From Stutzerimonas stutzeri (GTDB lineage Bacteria; Pseudomonadota; Gammaproteobacteria; Pseudomonadales; Pseudomonadaceae), in contig CP077641.1 of the NCBI GenBank assembly GCA_019056435.1, positions 4,216,001-4,280,000 on the forward strand: a stretch of 64,000 nt of DNA, read 5' to 3'. Both the position numbers and the translations under genes were made by a program. Shown one piece after another: positions 1 to 9,185 of this stretch. Under the pieces are notes generated by a model. The model was not told the DNA's origin. It searched no databases and saw nothing but the letters and a program-made list of their open reading frames with translations. Positions within the stretch are counted from its first letter, which is position 1; each line of letters opens with the position of its first letter.

Positions 1-62
1 GCGCTGCGACGGCTGATGGAAACAGATGTGGAGGCAAGTTGAGCGGAGGCGGAAGCATTCAT
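1..62 (-). CDS. Start of an unidentified gene behind the aromatic leader (partial)
   Basis: An ATG at 62 reading leftward opens a frame (MNASASAQLASTSVSISRR...) that runs off the window edge. A purine-rich GAGGGAA lies about 8 bases upstream and would serve as ribosome binding site. The gene sits downstream of a leader peptide rich in Tyr, Phe and Trp and of an attenuator hairpin. I infer an enzyme of aromatic amino acid synthesis, for instance a DAHP synthase, but only 20 residues are visible and I do not recognise them. Confidence 0.4.
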   Translation of the reverse strand, partial: MNASASAQLASTSVSISRRS

Positions 63-106
63 GATCTGGCGGTTCCCTCGCCGGCGCGGTCGATGCCGCG
101 GCGGCG

Positions 107-205
107 CTATCGAGTTGTTCGTTCTGGTGGTATGGACGCAGCGGTCAGTCGGCTAAATCGCCAGTCATAGCGGTCGTTGCGGTAAGCGTTCCGATAACGG
201 TTCAT
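107..205 (-). CDS. Small 32-residue Tyr/Arg-rich ORF after the attenuator
   Basis: The frame starts at an ATG at 205 with GAGGA seven bases upstream and encodes MNRYRNAYRNDRYDWRFSR followed by 13 more residues. It has four Tyr, one Trp and one Phe. It lies between the attenuator hairpin and the partial gene at 62. It could be a second leader peptide, a small protein, or the remnant of a longer frame broken by a sequencing indel. Not recognised. Confidence 0.3.
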   Translation of the reverse strand: MNRYRNAYRNDRYDWRFSRLTAASIPPERTTR

Positions 206-251
206 CTGCGGTTCCTCGAGCGGTGGCCATCGTTGGCCGGAAAAAACAAAA

Positions 252-280
252 CCCCCGGTCGGGTTGCCGACCGGGGGTTT
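252..280 (-). terminator. Attenuator-type Rho-independent terminator
   Basis: Perfect 11-bp stem (CCCCCGGTCGG 252-262, CCGACCGGGGG 267-277) with a GTTG loop. On the minus strand the stem is followed by TTTTGTTTTTT, so it terminates leftward transcripts. It lies about 50 bases beyond the stop of the aromatic leader peptide, which is the position expected of an attenuator. Confidence 0.8.
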
Positions 281-330
281 CTTCAAACGTCTCTGGTGGC
301 GACCCTGGTTGTCAGGCCGCCTGTGGGGTA

Positions 331-462
331 TCAGGCGAGCCTATGGCTAAACCAATACCCAAAAAAGTAATACGCCGACGACAGCAACGACTGCACACGA
401 GCCCGTGCGGCGCGAGCAGCACCGGCGTGGAGCGAGGACAGGACATTGAGGCTGAACGGCAT
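331..462 (-). CDS. Aromatic amino acid leader peptide (attenuation)
   Basis: A 43-codon frame starts at an ATG at 462, with GGAG seven bases upstream. It ends in a run of aromatic codons, SAYYFFGYWFSHRLA (three Tyr, three Phe and one Trp within eight residues), before TGA at 333-331. A strong terminator follows at 252-277. Control-codon clusters of this kind, followed by a hairpin with a U tract, are the hallmark of ribosome-mediated transcription attenuation, as in trp, phe and his leaders. The inferred role is to sense charged tRNA-Phe, tRNA-Tyr and tRNA-Trp and control the leftward gene starting at 62. The peptide is too short for routine gene callers. Confidence 0.75.
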   Translation of the reverse strand: MPFSLNVLSSLHAGAARAARARVQSLLSSAYYFFGYWFSHRLA

Positions 463-486
463 GGGAAACTCCAAAACGATGGCCGA

Positions 487-516
487 ACCTTACTCCAGCG
501 CCTCGCGGACAGGCAA
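487..516 (-). promoter_or_regulatory. Sigma70-like promoter of the leader transcript
   Basis: On the minus strand TTGCCT (516-511) and TAAGGT (492-487) are separated by 18 bases and lie 25 bases before the leader ATG. The site falls between the ttcA stop and the leader peptide. Confidence 0.5.
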
Positions 517-562
517 GCAGGGCGTGAAGACGCCGCGACCCGGGTCGCGACGAACCGAGCGT

Positions 563-1387
563 TTAAAGGCTCATCACATCCAGAAATCGCGGCGTCGCCG
601 CATCATCGATGCGCAGGCTCTTGAAGTCGAAGAGGTTGCGGTCGGCCAGCTGCGACGGCACCACGTTCTGCAGGGCGCGGAACATGATCTCCACACGCCC
701 CGGCGATTTACGCTCCCACTCCTGCAGCATCTCCTTGACCACCTGGCGCTGCAGGTTCTCCTGCGAACCGCAGAGGTTGCACGGGATGATCGGGAAGGCC
801 TTCATCGTCGAATAGGCCTCGATGTCCGCCTCGCTGCAGTAGGCGAGCGGTCGGATCACCACGTTGCGCCCATCATCCGAGAGCAGCTTGGGCGGCATGG
901 CCTTCAGCGTGCCGCCGTAGAACATGTTGAGAAAGAAGGTTTCCAGAATGTCGTCGCGATGGTGCCCGAGGGCCATCTTGGTCGCGCCGATCTCGTCGGC
1001 GAAGGTGTACAGGGTGCCGCGGCGCAGGCGCGAACACAGCGAACAGGTGGTCTTGCCTTCCGGAATCTTCTCCTTGACCACCGAATAGGTGTCTTTCTCG
1101 ACGATGTGATACTCGACCCCGATCGACTTCAGGTATTCCGGCAACACGTGCTCGGGGAAGCCGGGCTGCTTCTGGTCCATGTTGACGGCAACGATTTCGA
1201 ACCTGATCGGCGCGACCTTCTGCAGATACAGCAGCACGTCAAGCATGGTGTAGCTGTCCTTGCCGCCGGACAGGCAGACCATGACCTTGTCGCCATCCTC
1301 GATCATGTTGAAATCAGTGACGGCCTCGCCGGCGAGACGGCGCAGGCGCTTCTGCAGTTTGTTCTGGTTGACCGAGAGGTTGCCCAT
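563..1387 (-). CDS. ttcA: tRNA 2-thiocytidine(32) synthetase TtcA
   Basis: TtcA is an ATP-dependent, iron-sulfur tRNA thiolase that converts C32 to 2-thiocytidine in some tRNAs. The 274-residue protein has the PP-loop SGGKDS at residues 40-45. It also has the two CxxC pairs C115/C118 and C203/C206, which bind the cluster and handle sulfur in this family. I chose the ATG at 1387 ([10 protein letters not shown]...) because this is the typical Pseudomonas N-terminus. An in-frame ATG 12 codons upstream would add a non-conserved tail. Length matches the family and the frame is intact. Confidence 0.95.
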   Translation of the reverse strand: MGNLSVNQNKLQKRLRRLAGEAVTDFNMIEDGDKVMVCLSGGKDSYTMLDVLLYLQKVAPIRFEIVAVNMDQKQPGFPEHVLPEYLKSIGVEYHIVEKDTYSVVKEKIPEGKTTCSLCSRLRRGTLYTFADEIGATKMALGHHRDDILETFFLNMFYGGTLKAMPPKLLSDDGRNVVIRPLAYCSEADIEAYSTMKAFPIIPCNLCGSQENLQRQVVKEMLQEWERKSPGRVEIMFRALQNVVPSQLADRNLFDFKSLRIDDAATPRFLDVMSL

Positions 1388-1501
1388 GTCAGGTGTTCCG
1401 GGTGAGATGCGAAAGGCGCGCATTTTACGCGCAAATTGCCCTGCCGCCCTACCCCGTCCATCCTGCGTTCGCCATGCTGGCGCTATGCTAGGCTTGCCCG
1501 C

Positions 1502-2127
1502 ATGAACGATGACCTCGAACCCGAGCAGGACCTGGCCGAGCAGATCCTACTGCTGCTCCGCGAACAGCCCGATGGCTGCAGCGAATACGAGCTGATCCAG
1601 CAGCTCAAGGCCCGGCACAGCACTCATATTCCGCACCTGCCGCTGATCGACAAGCTGGTGCTGTTCCGCACGCATTTCCTGGTTTTCAACGCGCTGTACC
1701 GCTTACGCGATCGGCTCTGGGGCGAATGCAGCCAGCACCTCCAGATCTCCCCGCTCTGCGTCCAGCTGCAGCCCTACGTTCCAGGCACCAGTGGGATCAC
1801 CACCGGCGATCCGCTTCGCGATTACTACCTGGACATGACCAACCTGCGCGACACCGACGAAGCGGAGGTCGAGCGCTTGCTCGCCAGCTTCTGGTCGCGC
1901 ATGCGGGCGACCAGGTGGGTGACCGCAGCGGCGACTGGGACCCGGAACAGAAGCGCGCCGCGCTGGAGCTGTTCGAACTGGACAGCGAGCCCGGCCTGGA
2001 CATGGCTGCCATCAAGCGGCGCTATCGACAGCTCGTCAGCATCCACCACCCCGACCGCGGCGGCAGCACGACCCGCATTCAGTCGATAAACCTGGCGATG
2101 GAAATACTGCAACGGCATTACCGTTAG
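1502..2127 (+). CDS. DnaJ-related protein (frameshifted)
   Basis: Encodes about 208 residues once one missing base is restored. The N-terminal part ([14 protein letters not shown]...) is the DnaJ-related domain of unknown role. The C-terminal 60 residues form a J-domain-like end with the HPD signature (IHHPDRGGS), which in J proteins stimulates the ATPase of Hsp70. The reading frame slips near 1905-1915, where SFWSRMRA passes into [15 protein letters not shown]; a single-base deletion explains it. As written, the first frame ends at 2089 without the J domain. Divergent from ttcA. Confidence 0.75.
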
Positions 2128-2264
2128 CGGTATAGCTTCCAAACGCTCTAACCACCCGGGTGCGCCGTGCCGCTGCAACCCTATACTGCGACTTAAGGTC
2201 GCACGCCCGTCCAACTGACGGAACGCCAGGCGAAGCGGCCCTCCAAAACAGAGGAGACGCTGGC

Positions 2265-2864
2265 ATGATCAACCATGTTTGGGGACTGTTTGCACACCCT
2301 GGCCAAGAATGGCAGGAGATTACCGGCGAGGAACGTGAGGTCGGGCATCTTCACCTCGGTGAGGTGGCGGTGCTGGCTGCCATCCCGGCCATTTCGGCAT
2401 TCATCGGAACCACGCAAGTGGGCTGGAGCATCAACGGCGGCGAGGCCGTGAAGCTCACAGAAAGCAGCGCCTTACTTCTGACGGGGCTCTCCTACCTCGC
2501 GATGCTTGCGGGCGTTGCGGTCATGGGCGGATTCATCCACTGGATGTCGCGCACCTACGACGCCAACCCCACCCTGGTGCAATGCATCGTATTCGCTGCC
2601 TACACCGCGACGCCTTTGTTCGTAGGCGGCCTGGCGGCGCTCTATCCGCACATCTGGCTGGGCATGATCGTCGGCACGGCAGCCATCTGCTATACGGCGT
2701 ACCTGCTGTATGTCGGCTTGCCGACCTTCATGAACATACCGTCCGATGAGGGCTTCCTTTTCTCAAGCTCGGTCCTTGCGGTCGGGCTCGTGGTGCTGGT
2801 AGCCATCATCGCCCTGTCGGTGATCATGTGGGGCATGGGCATCGGCCCGATCTACGTGCGCTGA
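2265..2864 (+). CDS. Yip1-family inner membrane protein
   Basis: A 199-residue integral membrane protein with about five hydrophobic segments. It opens with INHVWGLFAHPGQEWQEI, a pattern common to bacterial Yip1-domain proteins. The ATG at 2265 is chosen because GAGGAG lies nine bases upstream; an in-frame ATG at 2160 would add an unlikely basic tail. Function in bacteria is unknown. A second, clearly related gene follows at 3024 (same W-x-x-I start, same GLYP and YLLxxGLPxFM motifs), so the pair arose by tandem duplication. Confidence 0.8.
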   Translation: MINHVWGLFAHPGQEWQEITGEEREVGHLHLGEVAVLAAIPAISAFIGTTQVGWSINGGEAVKLTESSALLLTGLSYLAMLAGVAVMGGFIHWMSRTYDANPTLVQCIVFAAYTATPLFVGGLAALYPHIWLGMIVGTAAICYTAYLLYVGLPTFMNIPSDEGFLFSSSVLAVGLVVLVAIIALSVIMWGMGIGPIYVR

Positions 2865-3023
2865 CCTACCCTCGCAGTCGGTCCGGGGGTTCGCCCCGGC
2901 CGGCCGCGCCGTTTCGCTTGCCTCTTTCCGCCCGAAGCGGGCCCGTCATGGTTTGGAATCCCTGCCGACCTTGAGCGTCTAAACCGCAACAGCGGCGCTC
3001 AAGCCCAGGCATCAGGAGGCTCC

Positions 3024-3687
3024 ATGACCCCAGAATTCATCAGCTTGTTCACTCGCCCGGACCGCGCGTGGGAAACCATCCGCCAAAAGGAAGACGCCAA
3101 CAGCCTGCATTACCTGTTTCACTTGCTGGTGCTGGCGCTCATCCCAGCGGTATGCCTGTTCATCGGCGTCACCGTCGTCGGCTGGAGCCTCGTCGAGGAC
3201 GAGCGCGTGCGGCTGGATGCGGGGGAGCGCGTTGCAGCTGTGCCTGCTGCTCTATCTGACCATCATCATCGGGACGCTCATCATGGGCGCCTTTGTGCGC
3301 TGGATGGCAAAGGCGTTCGAGGTACGCCCTAGCCTGAACCAGTGCATCGGCTTCGTGGCGTACGTCATCACGCCCTTCCTGCTGGCTGGAGTCACCGGGC
3401 TTTACCCGAATCGCTGGTTCGCCGCCATCGTCTTGCTGCTTGCAGGTATCTATTCGACCTACCTGCTGTTCACCGGGCTACCCGCCTTCATGCGCCAGCG
3501 CAACTCGCAGAGCTTCCTGTATGCCAGTTCGATCTGGGGCGTGGCGTTGCTCGTACTCGTCACGGTGATGGTCAGCATGATCCTCTTCTGGCACCTGCGG
3601 CTGGAGCCAACCTACGAGCGCAACACGGTGGAAAATCAGGGCTACTCCACCGAAGAGCGGCCACAGGAGGAGCCCGGCGGTCTTTGA
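3024..3687 (+). CDS. Second Yip1-family membrane protein (frameshifted)
   Basis: Paralogue of the preceding gene, about 220 residues when the frame is repaired. It begins MTPEFISLFTRPDRAWETI, with AGGAGG upstream at about 3014. The frame breaks in the G5 run at 3221-3225: removing one G joins VEDERVRLDAG to SALQLCLLLYLTIIIG and restores the membrane segments. As written, the first frame stops at 3332. It has a longer polar C-terminal tail (TVENQGYSTEERPQEEPGGL) than its neighbour. Function unknown. Confidence 0.75.
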
Positions 3688-3741
3688 CCGGTTGCCGATG
3701 CCGGTCGTTGGGGCATAATCCCGGCTTCTCTGGAGACCCCA

Positions 3742-4236
3742 ATGCCCGATCAGCTTCACGCACGCGTCGAGGCCTGCTACAGGCAGGCCGAGGCGTTCTT
3801 CAACCGCCAGTTCGAGCGCCCGCAGGTGAGCTTCAAGCTCAGAGGCCAGAAGGCTGGCGTGGCCCACCTCGATCAGAACCTGCTGCGCTTCAACCCGCAG
3901 TTGTATCGGGAGAACCGCGAGCACTTTCTCAAGCAGACCGTCGCCCATGAGGTCGCACACCTGGTCGCGCACCAGATGTTCGGCGGCCGCATTCGCCCGC
4001 ACGGCGAAGAATGGCAACTGATCATGCGCGGCGTATACGAACTCACGCCGGACCGTTGCCACACCTATGAGATCGCACGGCGCCAGGCGCATCGCTTCAT
4101 CTACCGGTGCCGCTGCGACGGACAGGACTTTCCCTTCACCGCCCAGCGCCATGCATTGGTACGCAAAGGCCGGCGCTACTATTGCCGCCAGTGCCGCGCG
4201 ACCTTGGTGTTCAGCGGCGAACAACGACTGGAGTGA
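3742..4236 (+). CDS. sprT: SprT-family zinc metalloprotease-like protein
   Basis: A 164-residue SprT-like protein with the zinc-binding HEVAH at residues 69-73 and a further His at 77. The C-terminal half holds a zinc ribbon (CRC near residue 125 and CRQC near 150). The architecture matches bacterial SprT, named for effects on late-growth gene expression in E. coli and related to the eukaryotic Spartan protease. Proteolytic activity has not been shown for most bacterial members. Start is the ATG at 3742. The stop lies two bases from the end of the convergent MFS gene. Confidence 0.88.
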   Translation: MPDQLHARVEACYRQAEAFFNRQFERPQVSFKLRGQKAGVAHLDQNLLRFNPQLYRENREHFLKQTVAHEVAHLVAHQMFGGRIRPHGEEWQLIMRGVYELTPDRCHTYEIARRQAHRFIYRCRCDGQDFPFTAQRHALVRKGRRYYCRQCRATLVFSGEQRLE

Positions 4237-4238
4237 TG

Positions 4239-5426
4239 TTAGAGCGCCCTGGCGCGCCAACCGGCCAGCACGAAAAGCGCAGCAAGCACAGCCATCAGAG
4301 GCAGCCAGCCACTGTGTTCCCAGACATATCCCGCCACGTACCCGATCACGCTCGAGCCCAGGTAATACGCACACAGGTATAGCGCCGAGGCCTGCGCCTT
4401 GGCCCCCGCCGCATGCTTGCCGACCTGGCCGCTGGCGACCGCATGGGCCGCGAAGAAACCCAGAGTGAACAGGGCAAGCCCGGCGACGATCGCGATCAGC
4501 CAAGGCGCCGAGCAGAGCGCGACCCCGCACAGCATCAGCGCAACGCCGCCTTGCAACACCGCGCGAGCACCAAAGCGCGGCACCAGACGCCCCGCCCAAC
4601 CCGCGCTGAAAATGCCCGCCAGGTACACCACGAACAGCAGGCCGATCACCGTGGAAGACAGCCCGAACGGCTCGCCGGCAAGGCGAAAGCCGATGTAGTT
4701 GAACAGCGCGACGAAACCGCCCATCAACAGAAAGCCCTGCATGAAGAGGTTGCGCAGGACGGGATTACCCAGGTGCCGGGCGAAATTGCCCAGCAACCCA
4801 CGGAGCGAAAGCGGTTGTGCGCTGAAGTGTCGCGACCGGGGCAGCAGCCAGGCGAACAGGCCCAGCGACAGTAAGCCGAGCCCGGCGATGCCGCCCAGCG
4901 CCAGTTGCCAACCGCCGATGTCACTCAGCAACCCCGAAAGCAGGCGTCCCAGCAGCCCGCCCAGGGCCGTGCCGCCGATGTACAGCCCCATCGCCGCCGG
5001 CAACGATTCCGGCTCGAACTCCTCGCCGACATAAGCCATCGCCAGCGCCGGCAAGCCGCTCAGTGCCAGCCCGAGCAGCGCGCGCAGCACCAGCAGCGTA
5101 TGCCAGGAATCCGCCCAGACACAGGCCAGCCCCAGCAGACTGGCAGTGGCGAGCGCGCTCACCATGACCGGCTTGCGCCCCCAACTTTCCGCCAGCGCGC
5201 CTGAAACCAGCAGGCACAACGCGAGCGACAACGTGGTCAGGGACAGCGCCAGGCTGCTGATCGCTGCCGACACACCGAAGTGCCCCGCCAGCGATGGAAG
5301 CAACGGTTGCACGCAATAGAGCATCGCGAAGGTAGCGAAGCCCGCGCAGAACAGCGCCAGCGTTGCGCAACGGTAGGCAGGCGTACCGCGCTTGAGGTGT
5401 TCGGGGGAGAGGCGTTCGGACGGCAT
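4239..5426 (-). CDS. MFS transporter, YnfM-like
   Basis: A major facilitator of about 395 residues with twelve predicted membrane helices. The loop between helices 2 and 3 carries the MFS motif (SGALAESWGRKPVM). It resembles the YnfM/arabinose-efflux type group. I prefer the ATG at 5426 (MPSERLSPEHLKRG...) over the in-frame ATG at 5486, which adds 20 non-conserved residues. Substrate cannot be read from the sequence. It is divergent from the nap operon. Confidence 0.85.
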   Translation of the reverse strand: MPSERLSPEHLKRGTPAYRCATLALFCAGFATFAMLYCVQPLLPSLAGHFGVSAAISSLALSLTTLSLALCLLVSGALAESWGRKPVMVSALATASLLGLACVWADSWHTLLVLRALLGLALSGLPALAMAYVGEEFEPESLPAAMGLYIGGTALGGLLGRLLSGLLSDIGGWQLALGGIAGLGLLSLGLFAWLLPRSRHFSAQPLSLRGLLGNFARHLGNPVLRNLFMQGFLLMGGFVALFNYIGFRLAGEPFGLSSTVIGLLFVVYLAGIFSAGWAGRLVPRFGARAVLQGGVALMLCGVALCSAPWLIAIVAGLALFTLGFFAAHAVASGQVGKHAAGAKAQASALYLCAYYLGSSVIGYVAGYVWEHSGWLPLMAVLAALFVLAGWRARAL

Positions 5427-5560
5427 CGGGCGGTCAATCAGGCAGTGCGTAGGCGCGGGATATCGAAACGGCGCGCAGGCTATCACGAAAGATGCGTCCC
5501 TTTAGATCAAGGTTCAGCGGCTCGACCACCCGTCCGATCAGCCGCTCACCAAGGGTTCGC

Positions 5561-5606
5561 TTGCGTTGGATCAAGAAAAGGTAATTAGCGGCAATAACCT
5601 TATGCT
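5561..5606 (+). promoter_or_regulatory. ANR/FNR-like site and -10 element of the nap operon
   Basis: TTGCGTTGGATCAA (5561-5574) matches the ANR/FNR palindrome TTGAT-N4-ATCAA with a perfect right half and TTG of the left half. A TATGCT -10 element lies at 5601-5606. This puts the site roughly 45 bases before the likely transcription start, close to the class II activator position. Oxygen-responsive control is known for many nap operons; here it is inferred from the site. Confidence 0.5.
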
Positions 5607-5679
5607 TTGTGGACGAATGACTTTGAATGGCCTGCTCGTGTTACCTAGACTCCTGCCATGACCGTCGCAGTGACATAAG

Positions 5680-5862
5680 GTGATCGCAGTGGCTTCTCAG
5701 ATCGACCCCACCCCCGCCGGAAAAGCCCAGGAAACGAAGCTTTTCATCTTCCTGCTGGTGTTCCTGTTTCCGCTGTTGAGCATCGTGACCGTCGCCGGAT
5801 ATGGCTTCATCGTCTGGATCAGCCAGCTGGTCGTCTTTGGCCCACCCGGCCCGCCCAGCTAG
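5680..5862 (+). CDS. napE: Periplasmic nitrate reductase component NapE
   Basis: A 60-residue protein with one strong membrane helix (FIFLLVFLFPLLSIVTVAGY), a short cytoplasmic N-terminus and a Pro-rich tail (GPPGPPS). This fits NapE, a small membrane protein of unknown role found first in many nap operons. The start is a GTG, either at 5680 or at 5689; the sequence does not decide. It is followed 58 bases later by napD. No napF is present between them. Confidence 0.8.
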   Translation: MIAVASQIDPTPAGKAQETKLFIFLLVFLFPLLSIVTVAGYGFIVWISQLVVFGPPGPPS

Positions 5863-5920
5863 CCCCAGCATCCAGGCGTTACCCCGTAGCCTCCCTACCC
5901 GACCGGCAGAATCCACCGCT

Positions 5921-6181
5921 ATGAATAACGTCTTGCATATCGCGAGCCTGCTCGTCCATTGCCGCCCGGAACTGATTGAGGCGGTAAAGGGCAATCTGGT
6001 GCTGCTGCCCGATATCGAACTGCACCAGCAAAGCCCCGCCGGGAAAATCGTGGTGGTCATCGAAGCGGAACACGAACACCGCATCCTCGAAACCATCGAC
6101 CGAATCCAGCAGATACCCGGCGTACTGAACGCCGCCCTGATCTATCACGAACTCCTCACTCTCGAAGGAGAGCCTGAATGA
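5921..6181 (+). CDS. napD: NapA maturation chaperone NapD
   Basis: An 86-residue cytoplasmic chaperone that binds the twin-arginine signal of NapA and holds it back from export until the molybdenum cofactor is in place. The ferredoxin-like fold typical of NapD is visible in the alternating pattern, with the conserved [11 protein letters not shown] start and [13 protein letters not shown] end. The ATG at 5921 is chosen by family alignment. Its stop overlaps the napA start (ATGA at 6178-6181), implying translational coupling. Confidence 0.92.
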   Translation: MNNVLHIASLLVHCRPELIEAVKGNLVLLPDIELHQQSPAGKIVVVIEAEHEHRILETIDRIQQIPGVLNAALIYHELLTLEGEPE

Positions 6182-8682
6182 GCCTCACTCGTCGTCAATT
6201 CGCCAAAGCCAATGCGGCCGCCATCGCGGCCTCCGTAGCAGGCCTGCCCATCGCCACCAGCGCCAGCAATCTGGTGACCGGTCCGGAGGCCACCCAACTC
6301 AAGTGGCACAAGGCACCCTGCCGCTTCTGCGGCACCGGCTGCGGCGTGATGGTCGCCACCTCGGGCGACCGCGTCGTTGCGACCCACGGCGACGTGAAGG
6401 CCGAGGTCAACCGCGGCATCAACTGCGTCAAGGGCTACTTCCTGTCGAAGATCATGTATGGCAGCGACCGGCTGACCCAACCCCTGCTGCGCATGAAGGA
6501 CGGCCGGTACGACAAGCAGGGCGAGTTCCAGCCGGTCAGCTGGGAGCAGGTCTTCGACATCATGGAAGAGAAATACAAGGCGGCGTTGAAGGAAAGCGGC
6601 CCGAGCGCCGTCGGCATGTTCGGCTCCGGCCAGTGGACGGTCTGGGAAGGCTACGCCGCGAACAAGCTGATGAAGGCCGGTTTCCGCTCCAACAACCTGG
6701 ACCCGAACGCGCGCCACTGCATGGCGTCGGCCGCGGTCGGCTTCATGCGCACCTTCGGCATGGACGAACCCATGGGCTGCTACGACGACATCGAAGCGGC
6801 CGACGCTTTCGTGCTGTGGGGCTCGAACATGGCAGAGATGCATCCCGTTCTCTGGACCCGGGTGACCGATCGCCGCCTCAGCGCACCGCATGTGAAAGTG
6901 GCGGTGATGTCTACCTTCGAGCACCGCAGCTTCGACCTCGCCGACATCCCGATGGTCTTCAATCCGCAGACCGATCTGGTGATCCTCAACTACATCGCCA
7001 ACCACATCATCCAGAGCGGTGCGGTCAACGAAGACTTCATCAGGAACCACACACGCTTCGCCAAGGGCGCGACCAATATCGGCTACGGGCTGCGCCCGAC
7101 CGACCCACGCGAACTGAAGGCCGAGAACGCGGCCGTCGCGGCTAGCTGGACCGATATCAGCTTCGAGGACTATGCCGAGTTCCTCAAGCCTTACACCCTC
7201 GAACACGCCGCGCACGAATCCGGCGTGCCCGCCGAGCGCCTCAAGGCACTGGCCGAGCTGTACGCGGATCCGAAGGTCAAGGTGATGTCGTTCTGGACCA
7301 TGGGTTTCAACCAGCACACCCGCGGTGTCTGGGCAAACAACATGATCTACAACATCCATCTGCTGACCGGAAAGATCAGCGAACCGGGCAACAGCCCCTT
7401 CTCGCTCACCGGGCAACCCTCGGCGTGCGGCACCGCACGTGAAGTCGGCACCTTCTCGCATCGCCTGCCTGCCGACATGGTAGTCACCAATCCGAAGCAC
7501 CGCGCCGTCACCGAAAAGATCTGGAAACTGCCGGAAGGCACGATTCAGGAGAAGCCCGGTTTCCACGCGGTGCAGCAGAGCCGCGAGCTGAAGGACGGCG
7601 GCCTCAAGGTCTACTGGACCCAGGCGACCAACAACATGCAGGCCGGTCCCAACATCATGCAGGAGGTGCTGCCCGGCTGGCGGAACCCCGAGACCTTCGT
7701 GGTCGTCTCGGACGTGTATCCGACGGTTTCGGCCCAGGCCGCCGATCTCATCCTGCCCGCTGCAATGTGGGTGGAAAAGGAAGGCGCCTACGGCAACGCC
7801 GAACGGCGCACTCACTTCTGGCACCAGCTGGTCAATGCGCCCGGCGAAGCACGCTCCGACCTCTGGCAGTTGATGGAATTTTCCAAGCGCTTCACCACCG
7901 ATGAGGTCTGGCCCGCCGAGCTGCTCGCCAAGGCGCCGGAGCTCAAAGGCAAGACGCTGTTCGAGGTGTTGTTCAAGAACGGTCAGGTCGACCGCTTCCC
8001 CAACGCGGACATCGAAGAAGGCTACCGCAACCACGAAGCGGAGCATTTCGGCTTCTACGTCCAGAAGGGACTGTTCGAGGAATACGCCGAGTTCGGCCGT
8101 GGGCATGGCCATGATCTCGGCCCGTTCGACCTCTACCATCAGGAACGCGGCCTGCGCTGGCCGGTGGTGGACGGCAAGGAAACCCGCTGGCGCTATCGCG
8201 AGGGTTACGACACCTACGTCGAGAAAGGCGCCGGGGTTCAGTTCTACGGCTACCCGGATAACAAGGCCATCATCTTTGCCCTGCCCTACGAGGTGCCGGC
8301 GGAAATTCCCGACGAGCAATACCCGTTCTGGCTCAGCACCGGTCGCGTGCTGGAGCACTGGCATACCGGCAGCATGACCCAGCGGGTCGACGAGCTTCAC
8401 CGCGCGGTGCCCGATGCGCTGGTTTACATGCACCCGGACGATGCGCGAGACCTCAAGGCGCGGCGCGGCAGCGTGGTGAAAGTCATCAGCCGGCGTGGCG
8501 AGATGCAGGCCCGCATCGAAACCCGCGGGCGCAACAAGCCGCCGAAAGGGCTGGTCTTCGTGCCCTTCTTCGATGCCAACAAACTGGTCAACAAGGTCAC
8601 CCTCGACGCCACCGACCCGATCTCCAAGCAGACCGATTTCAAGAAGTGTGCCGTGAAGATCGAAGTGGTCAGCATCGCCTGA
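6178..8682 (+). CDS. napA: Periplasmic nitrate reductase catalytic subunit NapA
   Basis: An 834-residue molybdoenzyme that reduces nitrate to nitrite in the periplasm. It has a Tat signal (SLTRRQFAK) and a [4Fe-4S] motif with C48, C51, C55 and C83. The likely Mo-ligating Cys is C181 (ARHCMASAA). Length matches the family. It sits in the order napEDABC, so it should receive electrons from quinol through NapC and NapB. The frame is intact over 2.5 kb. The long open frame on the opposite strand here is only a GC-rich shadow. Confidence 0.97.
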   Translation: MSLTRRQFAKANAAAIAASVAGLPIATSASNLVTGPEATQLKWHKAPCRFCGTGCGVMVATSGDRVVATHGDVKAEVNRGINCVKGYFLSKIMYGSDRLTQPLLRMKDGRYDKQGEFQPVSWEQVFDIMEEKYKAALKESGPSAVGMFGSGQWTVWEGYAANKLMKAGFRSNNLDPNARHCMASAAVGFMRTFGMDEPMGCYDDIEAADAFVLWGSNMAEMHPVLWTRVTDRRLSAPHVKVAVMSTFEHRSFDLADIPMVFNPQTDLVILNYIANHIIQSGAVNEDFIRNHTRFAKGATNIGYGLRPTDPRELKAENAAVAASWTDISFEDYAEFLKPYTLEHAAHESGVPAERLKALAELYADPKVKVMSFWTMGFNQHTRGVWANNMIYNIHLLTGKISEPGNSPFSLTGQPSACGTAREVGTFSHRLPADMVVTNPKHRAVTEKIWKLPEGTIQEKPGFHAVQQSRELKDGGLKVYWTQATNNMQAGPNIMQEVLPGWRNPETFVVVSDVYPTVSAQAADLILPAAMWVEKEGAYGNAERRTHFWHQLVNAPGEARSDLWQLMEFSKRFTTDEVWPAELLAKAPELKGKTLFEVLFKNGQVDRFPNADIEEGYRNHEAEHFGFYVQKGLFEEYAEFGRGHGHDLGPFDLYHQERGLRWPVVDGKETRWRYREGYDTYVEKGAGVQFYGYPDNKAIIFALPYEVPAEIPDEQYPFWLSTGRVLEHWHTGSMTQRVDELHRAVPDALVYMHPDDARDLKARRGSVVKVISRRGEMQARIETRGRNKPPKGLVFVPFFDANKLVNKVTLDATDPISKQTDFKKCAVKIEVVSIA

Positions 8683-8693
8683 GGAGAGTCACC

Positions 8694-9175
8694 ATGAAAT
8701 TTCGTCTACTGCCTTTGACGCTCCTCGCGGTGATCGGCCTCGCCGTGGCCGCGGAGCCCAACTACCCGCTCGATGCACCTGCGCCAGACGGTCGCCGGCC
8801 GGGTGGCACCCTCACCCAGGAATTCACCCCACCGCCGCTACGGGACGAGGAGAACAAGGACCTTCGCCGCGAGCGCAACTATCCGGAACAGCCGCCGACC
8901 ATTCCGCACACAATTCGCGGGTATCAGGTCGACACCAACGGCAACCGCTGCCTCGCCTGCCACAGCCGCGCCAATAGCGCGCGCACCCAGGCGCCGATGA
9001 TCAGCATCACGCACTTCACCGATCGTGATAGCCAGACACTGGGCACGGTCGCCCCCGCCGTTACTTCTGCACCCAGTGCCATGTGGTGCAGCATGACGTG
9101 AAACCGCTGGTGCAGAACGACTTCGAGAACATCGACGAGCTGCTGTATCGCGAAACCGAACAGGCCGAACAGTAA
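8694..9175 (+). CDS. napB: NapB, dihaem cytochrome c subunit (frameshifted)
   Basis: NapB passes electrons from NapC to NapA. The product has a signal peptide ([20 protein letters not shown]) and a first haem site CLACH near residue 85. The frame breaks in the C5 run at 9052-9056. Adding one C continues as [20 protein letters not shown], which holds the second haem site CTQCH, and ends at 9175 (about 160 residues, normal for NapB). As written the protein stops at 9101 and lacks the second haem. The rest of the operon looks functional, so a sequencing error is likely. Confidence 0.88.
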
Positions 9176-9185
9176 GGGGCGCCGG

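Noticed and set aside
1-42. Tail of a plus-strand gene ending ALRRLMETDVEAS
   Set aside because: Only 13 codons are visible and the minus strand offers a better supported gene start, in line with the leader and attenuator.
446-1405. 319-codon plus-strand frame opposite ttcA
   Set aside because: Antisense to conserved ttcA; no family features and no ribosome binding site.
6145-8433. 762-codon open frame on the minus strand opposite napA
   Set aside because: It is wholly antisense to an intact, well-conserved napA and has no recognisable motif. Long antisense frames are expected in GC-rich genes.
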